IMG/VR virus record: IMGVR_UViG_3300032069_000849
Location: 1-45,674 of that record
Origin: a virus
DNA: 45,674 bases
Strand: one strand, 5' to 3'
Shown: one piece after another, positions 14,808 to 22,700 of the stretch
How the letters are laid out: every line of letters starts with the position of its first letter
How positions within the stretch are numbered: position 1 is the stretch's first letter
Translations under genes and position numbers: made by a program
The notes under the pieces: generated by a model
The model's database searches: none
The model's input: only the letters and a program-made list of their open reading frames with translations
What the model was told of the DNA's origin: nothing

Positions 14808-16027
14808 AGGACCTGAACGAGCTCCGCAGACGGCGGGGCGCAATCATCAAGGACATGCGGGCGCTGACGGACAAGGCCGACGCGGAGAAGCGCGAGCTCA
14901 CCGCCGAGGAAAACGACCAGTACTCCCGCATGGAAGACGACCAGGAAAAGCTCCGGGTCGAGATCGAGCGCGAGGAACGGCAGCAGAAGCTCGACCGGGA
15001 ACTCGAATCGTTCGATCGCGAGCCTGGTCGCATGCCCGAGCCGGCGGCTGCAGGCGAGCGAAACGGCAACCCGCGTTCCACGGAGGAATACCGGTCGCAG
15101 TTCACCGACATGCTCTGCCGCGGCTACCGCCCGGGCGAGCACCGGGCGCTGCAGGCCGACAGCCAGGTCGGCGGCGGCTACCTCGTCGCCCCCGAGCAGT
15201 TCGTCAACAAGCTGATCGAGGCACTGCGTGACCAGGTCTTCATCCGTCCGCTCTCGACCGTGATCCCGGTCCAGAGCGCCATGAGCCTCGGCGTGCCCGT
15301 CCTCCAGACGAGGCCGGATGACGCCGACTGGACCGTGGAACTGAAGACCGGAACCCCGGACACGGCGATGGCCTTCGCCAGGCGCGAGCTTCATCCGCAT
15401 CCGGCAGCAAAGAGGATCCTGGTGTCGACCTTCCTGCTCAACAACTCCGTGCTCCCGGCCGACCAGATCGTTCGCGACCAGCTGGCCTACAAGTTCGGAA
15501 TCACGCAGGAGAAGGCGTTCATGACCGGTTCCGGCGCGGGCCAGCCCCTTGGCGTCTTTACGGCCAGCCCGAACGGAATCAACACCGACCGCGATATCGC
15601 AACGGGAAACGGCGCGACTGCGATCGGAGCCGACGGTCTGATCAACGCAAAGTATGCCCTGAAGGCCCAGTACCAGAAGACCGCGCGCTGGATCTTCCAC
15701 CGCGACGCGATCAGCGGCATCCGGAAACTGAAGGACAAGAACGACCAGTACCTGTGGCAGCCGGGCTTGGTCGGCGACAAACCGGACACGATTCTGGAGC
15801 TGCCGTTTTACATGTCCGAATATGCCCCGAACACGTTCACGACGGGACTGTACGTCGGCATCATCGGTGATTTTTCGTTCTACTGGATCGCGGACTCGAT
15901 GGAGTTCTCCATCCAGGTGCTCAAGGAGCTCTACGCCGAGTCGAACCAGGTCGGATACATCGGCCGCATGGAGTGCGATGCGCAGCCGGTGCTCTCGGAA
16001 GCCTTCGTCCGAGTGAAGCTCGGATAA
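14804..16027 (+). CDS. Major capsid protein, HK97 family, with N-terminal scaffold domain
   Basis: A 407-aa precursor. Residues 1 to about 85 are a charged coiled coil (delta domain acting as internal scaffold), followed by a linker and the HK97-fold body: GGGYLVAPEQFVNKLIEALRDQVFIRPLSTVIPV, FGITQEKAFMTGSGAGQPLGVFTA, and the C-terminal YVGIIGDFSFYWIADSMEFSIQ...VRVKLG. The protease gene immediately upstream would remove the scaffold part. Length is typical. Confidence 0.94.
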   Translation: MKDLNELRRRRGAIIKDMRALTDKADAEKRELTAEENDQYSRMEDDQEKLRVEIEREERQQKLDRELESFDREPGRMPEPAAAGERNGNPRSTEEYRSQFTDMLCRGYRPGEHRALQADSQVGGGYLVAPEQFVNKLIEALRDQVFIRPLSTVIPVQSAMSLGVPVLQTRPDDADWTVELKTGTPDTAMAFARRELHPHPAAKRILVSTFLLNNSVLPADQIVRDQLAYKFGITQEKAFMTGSGAGQPLGVFTASPNGINTDRDIATGNGATAIGADGLINAKYALKAQYQKTARWIFHRDAISGIRKLKDKNDQYLWQPGLVGDKPDTILELPFYMSEYAPNTFTTGLYVGIIGDFSFYWIADSMEFSIQVLKELYAESNQVGYIGRMECDAQPVLSEAFVRVKLG

Positions 16028-16093
16028 CCAGATGCATGAATAGGGGCCGGGATAATCCACCCGGCCCCGGACAAACCATCATAGGAGACAGAC

Positions 16094-16534
16094 ATGAATC
16101 TCAGCAAAGCGGTAAAGGTGGCTCGCGTTCTCAATGGCGTGGCCGCAGGCACGACCGATCAGAATGGGTCGGTGGTCGACATGCAGGGTTTCGAGGGGGT
16201 GCAGTTCGTGGCGCTCTTCGGCGCGCTCACGGCGACACAGGTAACGAACCTGAAGGTCCAGCAGGGCAGCCTCGTGGACGGCTCCGACATGGCCGACCTG
16301 GCCGGGAGCCTGCACACGGCGCTGGCCGATGCGGATGGCAACAAGTGCCTGGTGACGGATGTATTCCGCCCCCAGAAACGCTATGTCCGGTGCGTCGTGA
16401 AACGCGGGACGGCGAACGCCGTGATTGACGGCGTGCTTGCGCTTCTATACAGCGCGCGCATCGAGCCGGTGGCGACCGACGCCACCGTCAAATCGACGAA
16501 GCTTCTTGTTTCCCCCGACGAAGGGACGGCATAG
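16094..16534 (+). CDS. Head-associated or decoration-type phage protein
   Basis: A 146-aa protein directly after the capsid gene, beta-rich, with conserved-looking NGSVVDMQGFEGVQFVALFG and CLVTDVFRPQKRYVRCVVKRG. TAGGAGACAGAC gives a strong ribosome site. Position and length fit a small capsid or head-completion protein of siphophages, but no specific family signature was identified. Confidence 0.7.
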   Translation: MNLSKAVKVARVLNGVAAGTTDQNGSVVDMQGFEGVQFVALFGALTATQVTNLKVQQGSLVDGSDMADLAGSLHTALADADGNKCLVTDVFRPQKRYVRCVVKRGTANAVIDGVLALLYSARIEPVATDATVKSTKLLVSPDEGTA

Positions 16535-16537
16535 GCG

Positions 16538-16771
16538 ATGAAAATCCGCCTGATTACTTTGATGGCGGGGCCGGAGGGCGTCTTCCCGCCGGGATCGGTG
16601 ATCGAGGTTTCCCCCGAGGAAGCCCGGGCGCTGATCGCCGGCGGTTATGCCGAGCCCGTTGCCCGCCCGGCCTCGCTGCCAAAGGTTGAGCCGTCCGCTG
16701 TTGAAACGGCTGCGGTTCAGCCGGGCAGCCGGGCCGTGCGGCCGGAAGCCAAGGCCCGCAAGACGCCTTAA
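16538..16771 (+). CDS. Small head or connector-region protein
   Basis: A 77-aa protein starting 3 bp after the previous gene. Residues 1-40 (MKIRLITLMAGPEGVFPPGSVIEVSPEEARALIAGGYA) match a frequent small phage fold with a V-x-P-E-x-A-x-x-L-I-x-x-G-Y-A pattern. The rest is Pro/Ala-rich and probably disordered. Function not established. Confidence 0.65.
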   Translation: MKIRLITLMAGPEGVFPPGSVIEVSPEEARALIAGGYAEPVARPASLPKVEPSAVETAAVQPGSRAVRPEAKARKTP

Positions 16772-16779
16772 CCGTCGTC

Positions 16780-16971
16780 TTGATACGGATCATTGTGCCG
16801 ATGGAAATCCAGCAGGGCCGCGGCGTGCGGCCTATCAAACCGCTGCTTTCCTGGGAATTGCAGGCCGGCATGACGCTCGCGCTTCCTGCCGAGTTTGAAT
16901 CCATCCTGATCCGCGAGGGGTTTGCGGAGCAGATCGAAGCCCTGGTCAGCAGCCAGGTCGAGGGCAAATAA
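16780..16971 (+). CDS. Small hypothetical phage protein
   Basis: 63 aa from TTG at 16780 (MIRIIVPMEIQQGRG...), or 56 aa from ATG at 16801. It shows the same strand-then-helix pattern as the preceding small protein, ending in a helix (ILIREGFAEQIEALVSSQ). The stop overlaps the connector ATG by one base. No family recognised. Confidence 0.5.
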   Translation: MIRIIVPMEIQQGRGVRPIKPLLSWELQAGMTLALPAEFESILIREGFAEQIEALVSSQVEGK

Positions 16972-17552
16972 TGGGACTGAAACTCATCACGCCTCCCGAG
17001 GTCGAGCCAGTTACGCTCGAGGAAGCGAAAGCCCACTTGCGGCTGAATGACGATTCGGACGACGCATATGTGTCGGCTCTGATCACGGCCGCGCGGGAGC
17101 GAGTCGAGCTCTTCCTGCGGCGCGCGCTGATCACTCAGACTTTCGAGTACACGCTTGACGGCTTTCCTGCAAGCCAGGTGATCGATCTGCCGAGGCCTCC
17201 GCTTCAGTCGGTTGAGTCGATCCAGTACGTCGACACCGCCGGTACCGTTCAGACCCTGGCGCCGGACGACTACGTGGTCGACGCCTCGTCGAGCGAGATC
17301 GGGCGCGTGGCGCTTGCATGGAACCGGTTCTGGCCCATCACGCGCTCTTCGATCAACAGCATCCTTATCCAGTTCACTGCCGGATACGGCGACGCAGCCG
17401 AGGACGTCCCGCAGACGATCAGGCAGGGGATCCTGATCGAGATCTCGAACCTGTACGAAAACCGAGAGGACGTCGTTGTCGGCCAGAACATATCCATGCT
17501 CTCCCTTTCCGAACGGCTGCTCTGGCCGTATCGGGCCTTGTCGGTGGAATGA
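16971..17552 (+). CDS. Head-tail connector protein (gp6-like)
   Basis: A 193-aa adaptor that binds the portal. The N-terminal half PVTLEEAKAHLRLNDDSDDAYVSALITAARERVELFLRRALITQTFEYTL is the standard gp6-like helical domain. The C-terminal part has LPRPPLQSVESIQYVD...YVVD and FTAGYGD...VPQTIRQGILIEISNLYENRED. The stop overlaps the next gene's ATG. Confidence 0.92.
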   Translation: MGLKLITPPEVEPVTLEEAKAHLRLNDDSDDAYVSALITAARERVELFLRRALITQTFEYTLDGFPASQVIDLPRPPLQSVESIQYVDTAGTVQTLAPDDYVVDASSSEIGRVALAWNRFWPITRSSINSILIQFTAGYGDAAEDVPQTIRQGILIEISNLYENREDVVVGQNISMLSLSERLLWPYRALSVE

Positions 17553-17869
17553 TGCGCGCGGGGCCGCTGCGCTGCCGGATCACGATTGAAGCGCCGATTG
17601 AAACCCAGGCCGGGGATGGCTCAATGACCACGACCTGGGAAACATTCGCAACTGCCTGGGCGTCAATCGAGCCGCTGATCGGTAAGGAATACTTCGCGCA
17701 GCAACGCGAGCAGGCCACAGTGAGCCACAAGATCCGTATGCGGCACCAGCCCGGGATCACCCACAAGATGCGCATCACCTGGGGAACGAGGCTCTTTGAG
17801 ATCGAATCGGTCCTCAATGTCGGCGAACGCAACCGCGAGGTTGTCCTGATGTGCAGCGAGGCGATATGA
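17549..17869 (+). CDS. Head-tail adaptor (head completion) protein
   Basis: A 106-aa head closure protein of the phage H-T-join (SPP1 gp16-like) type: GPLRCRITIEAPIETQAGDGSMTTTWETFATAWASIEPLIGKEYFAQQREQATVSHKIRMRHQPGIT. Two adjacent ATGs (17549 and 17552) fit the overlap with the connector stop. Ends in ATGA overlap with the DUF3168 gene. Confidence 0.88.
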   Translation: MMRAGPLRCRITIEAPIETQAGDGSMTTTWETFATAWASIEPLIGKEYFAQQREQATVSHKIRMRHQPGITHKMRITWGTRLFEIESVLNVGERNREVVLMCSEAI

Positions 17870-18270
17870 CCGCAACCCTGGACGAAGGAATCTTCGATCA
17901 CCTGACGCATCACGCCGGCTTGGCCGCGCTCATCGGGACGCGGATCCATCCGGACTATTTCTCGGAAGACGAGGAACTGCCCGCAATCGCCTACTCCCTC
18001 GAAGACGACCGTTCGATGCCTACCCAGCAGGGGCCGTCGGCGTTGCGCCAGGCAATCTATCGGTTCGATATCTGGGCGGACACGGCGGCCGAGGCCATGG
18101 CTGTCATGAAGCAGATGTGCGCGGCGCTTGACGGCTACCGCGGCTCGTTCAAGGGCGTTCCCATCGTGGGTGTGTTCTTCGACGGCGCCGGGCGCAGCCG
18201 CGACCCGGACACGCAGACCTTCAACGTTTCAATGCGATTCACGATTCATTACCAGGAGAAAGAGACATGA
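17866..18270 (+). CDS. DUF3168-type tail completion protein
   Basis: A 134-aa protein (MTATLDEGIFDHLTHHAGLAALIGTRIHPDYFSEDEELPAIAYSL...) with the DUF3168 pattern of an N-terminal helix, a beta core and YRFDIWADTAAEAMAVMKQMCAALDGY. It sits at the usual place between head closure and tail tube genes. The start is the ATG in the ATGA overlap. Confidence 0.85.
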   Translation: MTATLDEGIFDHLTHHAGLAALIGTRIHPDYFSEDEELPAIAYSLEDDRSMPTQQGPSALRQAIYRFDIWADTAAEAMAVMKQMCAALDGYRGSFKGVPIVGVFFDGAGRSRDPDTQTFNVSMRFTIHYQEKET

Positions 18271-18701
18271 GCGATGGAGTAATCGGTTTGGGGACCTTGC
18301 TTAAGATCGGCGACGGCGCGAGCCCTGAGGTGTTCACGGCGATCGCCGAAGTCAAGGACATCAACGGCCCCGTGCTGAGCCGCGAGTTCGCGGAGTTCAC
18401 GCACCAGCAGTCGGCAAGCGGCTACCGCGAGTACAAACCCACGTTCAAGAATTCGGGCGACGTGACCTTCAAGTGCAACTTCCTGCCCGACGACACGACA
18501 CAGGGTTTTTCGACCAAAGGCCTCCTGAAGGACTACGAGGACGGAGAGTTGCGCAATTTCGAGCTGCTCTTCCCCGACTCGGGCGCCACCAAGGCCGCGT
18601 TTGCCGCCTATGTGGCGAACATCAGCCCGGGTGCGCCGATCGCGGGGGCACTCGAACTCAATGTGACTTTGCGGGTCACCGGGCCCGTGACCTGGAGCTG
18701 A
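18267..18701 (+). CDS. Major tail (tube) protein
   Basis: A 144-aa beta-rich tail tube subunit: LGTLLKIGDG...AIAEVKDINGPVLSREFAEFTHQQSASGYREYKPTFKNSGDVTFKCNFLPDD and the LPDSGATKAAFAAYVANISPGAPIAGALELNVTLRVTGPVTWS ending typical of short siphophage tube proteins. It precedes the chaperone pair and tape measure gene as expected. Confidence 0.88.
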   Translation: MSDGVIGLGTLLKIGDGASPEVFTAIAEVKDINGPVLSREFAEFTHQQSASGYREYKPTFKNSGDVTFKCNFLPDDTTQGFSTKGLLKDYEDGELRNFELLFPDSGATKAAFAAYVANISPGAPIAGALELNVTLRVTGPVTWS

Positions 18702-18714
18702 TTCTCAGCTCTCA

Positions 18715-18754
18715 GCCGTAAGTCCAATAGAATCCGCTATGGATAATTTATCCA
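18715..18754 (+). repeat. Copy A of a 40-bp repeat ending in a palindrome
   Basis: Matches 41263-41302 in 36 of 40 positions. It starts GCCGTAAGTCCAAT and ends in ATGGATAATTTATCCAT, a 17-bp palindrome running one base past the repeat. It lies in the only sizeable gap of the tail operon, 33 bp before the tail chaperone start. The other copy is inside the ParB-like gene. A protein-binding site is likely; which protein is unknown. Confidence 0.7.
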
Positions 18755-18787
18755 TGGTGTTCGCCGGCGTTTCATAGGAGATAAATC

Positions 18788-19177
18788 ATGATCCTCAGCA
18801 AGCAGCAGATTCTCGCAACTGCGCCGCGCCTGAAGGAAGTGGATGTCCCCGAGTGGGGCGGGTCCGTTTTCATCCGCCCCCTCACGATCCACGAGCAGGC
18901 GAAGCTCGCCGACCTCGGCACCAAGTATGAAAAAAGCTCAGTGGTCGACCGCATGAAAAACTGCACGCTGCGCCTCGTGCAGTGGTCCGTGTGCGACGAG
19001 CAGGGCAATCCCCTGTTCGAGGCCGGCGACCTCGAGCCGCTGATGAGCAAGGCCGCAAGTGCCTTCCTACGCCTCCAGGATGCCATCCTCGCCCTCTCGG
19101 GTCTCACCGAAGAGTCGCGCAAGGAATTGGAAAAAAACTTGCTGAGCGCCCCGAGCGACGGGCCAGATTCCGATTAG
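18788..19177 (+). CDS. Tail assembly chaperone (gpG-like)
   Basis: A 129-aa protein that with its frameshifted product guides tail tube assembly on the tape measure. It has ILSKQQILATAPRLKEVDVPEWGGSVFIRPLTIHEQAKLADLG, then a helical C-terminal part ending DSD. A strong ribosome site (AGGAGAT) precedes the ATG. Near its end is the heptamer A AAA AAC in frame (19132-19138), so a fraction of ribosomes should shift into the gpT-like frame. Confidence 0.87.
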   Translation: MILSKQQILATAPRLKEVDVPEWGGSVFIRPLTIHEQAKLADLGTKYEKSSVVDRMKNCTLRLVQWSVCDEQGNPLFEAGDLEPLMSKAASAFLRLQDAILALSGLTEESRKELEKNLLSAPSDGPDSD

Positions 19178-19353
19178 CCGAGACGCTCGGGCGCACCGTC
19201 GCCGAACTCGAGCAGACGCTTTCCTACCCGGAGTTCTTGGAATGGATCGCGTACTTCCGGCTTGAGTCCGGCGGATCCCCGCCGGTTTCCCACTGGCAGA
19301 AGATGATGCAGTCGATGCGCCTCGTGACCGAGCTTCAGAAGGCAAAGCCATAA
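18788..19353 (+). CDS. Tail assembly chaperone fusion (gpGT-like) by -1 frameshift
   Basis: The -1 frame runs from the slippery site to the stop at 19351-19353 and encodes a gpT-like tail (FRLAETLGRTVAELEQTLSYPEFLEWIAYFRLESGG...). The fusion would be about 188 aa, with junction ELEKK/LAERPE. There is no good independent start for the T part. The next gene begins immediately after its stop. Conserved G/GT frameshifting in siphophage tails supports this reading. Confidence 0.82.
19132..19138 (+). promoter_or_regulatory. A AAA AAC ribosomal -1 slippery site
   Basis: In the frame of the 18788 gene the codons are gaA AAA AAC, an exact X XXY YYZ heptamer. It lies 37 nt before that gene's stop, in the overlap with the -1 frame that continues to 19353. 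Confidence 0.85.
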
Positions 19354-19758
19354 ATGGCCGGCGTTGAGATCCAGGGATTCGAGGAGCTCAGGCGTAACAC
19401 CGAACACATCTGCAAGGACGTACTCGACCGCGCGATCCAGGCAGCGGAGGATGCCGCCGCCCAGGTAATCAGGCGGGCGGTGGAAGCATCCGCCCCGCGA
19501 CGCACCGGGCAGCTCGCAAGGAGCGTGATCGTTTATGAAAGCGTGAACCGCAAAGCGCTCACGGGATCCGCGCGCCGCCGGCTGCTCGTCGGCCCCGAAA
19601 AGCGCAGGGGATTCTACGGGTACTTCTACGACTTCGGCCGTAAGGGGCAGCCTGCCAGACCGTGGTTTGAGACGGCTTCGGCAAGCGTCGAATCGCAGGC
19701 CATGGAGGCGGGAATCGCGGCATTCCAACAAGTGATCGGGCAGGAGCTGGGAAGATAG
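19354..19758 (+). CDS. HK97 gp10-like tail completion protein
   Basis: A 134-aa protein: VEIQGFEELRRNTEHICKDVLDRAIQAAEDAAAQVIRRAVEASAPRRTGQLARSVIV, then FYGYFYDFGRKGQPARPWFETA, which is the gp10-like signature (A-P-x-R-T-G-x-L and P-A-R-P-W). It starts right after the chaperone stop. Its place between chaperone and tape measure, rather than before the tube gene, is slightly unusual. Confidence 0.85.
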   Translation: MAGVEIQGFEELRRNTEHICKDVLDRAIQAAEDAAAQVIRRAVEASAPRRTGQLARSVIVYESVNRKALTGSARRRLLVGPEKRRGFYGYFYDFGRKGQPARPWFETASASVESQAMEAGIAAFQQVIGQELGR

Positions 19759-22700
19759 ATGCCGGTTATCGGACGGCTGTTTTATGAGATCGGCGGCGAC
19801 ACCGACCGGCTCCAGGCCGACTTGCGCAAGGCCGTGGACCTGGCCAAGAACGCCGGCCTTGACGTCAAGCGCGCCGGGCAGTCCTTCCTTGCCTCCTTCA
19901 ACGAGGCTCTCAATCCCACGGGCCTTCTGACGGACAAACTCAAGCTTCTGGAAGCCGCCGGCAAATCGAGCGGCGAGATCATGGCCGTCATGGGCAGCCA
20001 GATCAAATTGGCCGCCGAAACCGCCCGGGCGCATGGCCAGGCGATCGATCCCCTGGTGCAGAAGTACGCGGACCTCGCCAGTGCGGCCAAGGGCGGCGGC
20101 TTTTCCATCGAAAGCCTGGGCAAAACCCTGACTGACTTCGCCCGGAATCCCGTTTCAGCCGCAAAGGAAGGGATCGGCGGATTCGCGGAGAAGCTCGGGC
20201 CGGCCGCGGTCGGCCTTGCCGGGATCGCCACGGCTGCCATTGCCGCGGGCGCCGCGATCTTCAAACTCGCCGAAAGCGCCGCCAACGAAGCCGAGCAGAT
20301 TACGAACCTGTCCTTGCGCACCGGGATCGGCGTCGAACGCATCCAGAGCCTTCAGAAGGCCGCGGAACTGATGGGAGTGAGCGGCGAGACGGTCGTCTCC
20401 GCTGTCTCCAAGATCAACCTGGAACTCGGCAAGTTCGGCACCGGCGGCGAGTTCACGAAGGGGATCACGGCTCTCGGCATCTCGCTGGAGGACGCATCCG
20501 GGAAGGCAAAACCGGCCATTGACCTCCTCGGGGAGCTCCGCACGAAGCTCCTCGAAATCGAGGACCCATCCGAGCGCGCCCAGGTCGCCACGGCGGTTCT
20601 CGGCCGTCGCAACCAGGAGCTGGCGCCGCTGCTATTGAACTCTAAGGAAAACCTGTTCGACCTGGCGAAGCAGCTCGAAGATACCGGCGCCATCATGGAC
20701 AAGGTCGCGATCGACCAGGCCATGAAGCTCGACGAGAAGCTGGATGTCCTATCGGCCCGTTTCGCCAAGGTCAAGACCATCGCCAAGGAAGCCGCGGTCG
20801 AGACCGCCCTGGCGGTAAGCGACGTCTTCACGGGCGATTTCTGGAAGCTGCTGGCCGCGAACCTCGCCAAGGGCGCCGGCATGCAGAGCGCCGCGCTCGC
20901 CTCCATGCAAATGAGGATTAAGGAGGCCGCCGATGCCGCGGCCGAGGCATCCAACAAGCAGGCAGAAGCCGGCAAGAAAGCGGCCGACGCGGCAGGCCTC
21001 GCGCGCATGAAAGAGGAGGAACTCTACAACGAGCGACTGAAGCTCCTCTCCCAGGGCAAGGAGAACGTCGACCTCCTCCTGAAGCTCCAGGAGGCGCAGG
21101 AGAAGTTCAACGCCGCGATCGAGAAGGGCCTGAGTCACAAGGAAAAGGAAAGGGCACTCAACGCAGTCCTCTCAATTCGGGACCAGATCAAAGCCCGCGA
21201 GGATGAGGCGCGCGCTTACGAAAAGGCGCTCGACGCGGTCGACAGGCTGCAGCGGGAGCGCTACGAAGCCGCTGAGAAGCTCAGGCAGAAGGAAGCCGAA
21301 GAGGAGGAAAAACGGCTTAAAGACCAAGCTGCCTTCCAAGCCAAGCTACAGGCCCAGATAAACAAAGCCGCGGCCGAACTCGACAAAATCAAGCCCAGGG
21401 ATCCGCTGAAAGAACTTATCCCCACCGAGAAGGACATTCGCGACATGGAGCGCCGATCGGCCGATCTCACCCGGATGACCACTGACTGGGGCAAGAAGAC
21501 CATATCGATCGGCGAGGAGATGCGGGAACAGATCAGCACGGTGGTGACGGATTTCGGGCGGAAGGTGGCCGATTCGATCGTGCACTGGAAGGGCCTCGGC
21601 AACGCGGTCAAGGAGTTCTTTTCGAGCCTTGCGGAATCTACGTTGCGGATCGTGGTGGAACGGCTCTTCAGCCCGTTGCAGAAACTTCTGGGCAAGGTCG
21701 TCGACTCTTTCACCGAGAACCTGTTCGGGGGCGGGCGCCAGCCGGCAAGCATCTCCGCGGCAAGCGTATCGCCCGGCTCCTGGGGAAACCTCCTGGGCAC
21801 AGCCGGCGCCGGATTGCCCGACTGGCTCAAGGCGGCAACGACTCCGGCTGAAGCAGGGCCGAGCATCTCGGACATCCTTGCGGAGGGAAATCCGCTCCTT
21901 CAGGTCTATGCGCCTGTCGAGTACTCACCGGCCCAGGCCTCGCCGGACTTTGTCGGCCCGACGCTCGACATGGTGAAGTGCGGAGGCACGGGCGGCATAT
22001 TCGGGGTGGGCGGTACCGCGGGTTCCCTGATCCAGGGCGGCCTCATGGCCGGCGGCACGGCGGCATTCCTCGACTCGTTCAGCCAGAAAGGTGTCCGGGG
22101 CTGGGCAGAGGCCATCGGCGGCGGCGCGGCAATCGGCGCCGCAATCGGATCCGTGGTTCCGGTCATCGGAACCGCCATCGGGGCAGCGATCGGGGCGGCT
22201 GCCGGCGCCCTGGCCAAGGGGATCCAGTCTCTCGTCAACGCGATCAAAGGGAAGAACGCCTATCAGGCGGGGGCAATGGAGCTCGGGCGTGACTTCGGCG
22301 GCACTACCATGTCGTCGGATGATTTCAAGCAGTGGCTCGAAGGGGTGGGAATCTCCGAGGGCCAGGCTTACCCGATTCGAAAGGACATCCTGTCGAGTTC
22401 AAAGTTCCTGGCCGAAGTGGCCGGTCCCTTGGCCGCCGCGCAGGGCAAGACCCAGGAATTCCTGAAATCCCTCGAGGCCGTGAAGACCGCCTGGGGAACC
22501 TTTGACTTCCGGAAGCAGTACGAGCTGGGCGAGCTGACGGGCGACTGGACGGCCCTTGACGAGGCCTTCAAGGCCGCATTCAAGGACTCGCAGGCCCTGA
22601 ACCAGAATGTCCCGGATTGGCAGTCGAAGCTCACGATGCTTGGGGACGCGACAAAGAAAACCGCCGGCGAGTTCCAGAATCTCTACAAGCAGTTCGAGGA

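Noticed and set aside
14687-16060. A 457-aa frame antisense to the capsid gene
   Set aside because: A typical shadow of a GC-rich gene; the capsid on the plus strand is unambiguous.
18788-19353. Pseudogene by frameshift in the tail chaperone
   Set aside because: An exact A AAA AAC heptamer in frame and the conserved G/GT arrangement indicate programmed frameshifting.
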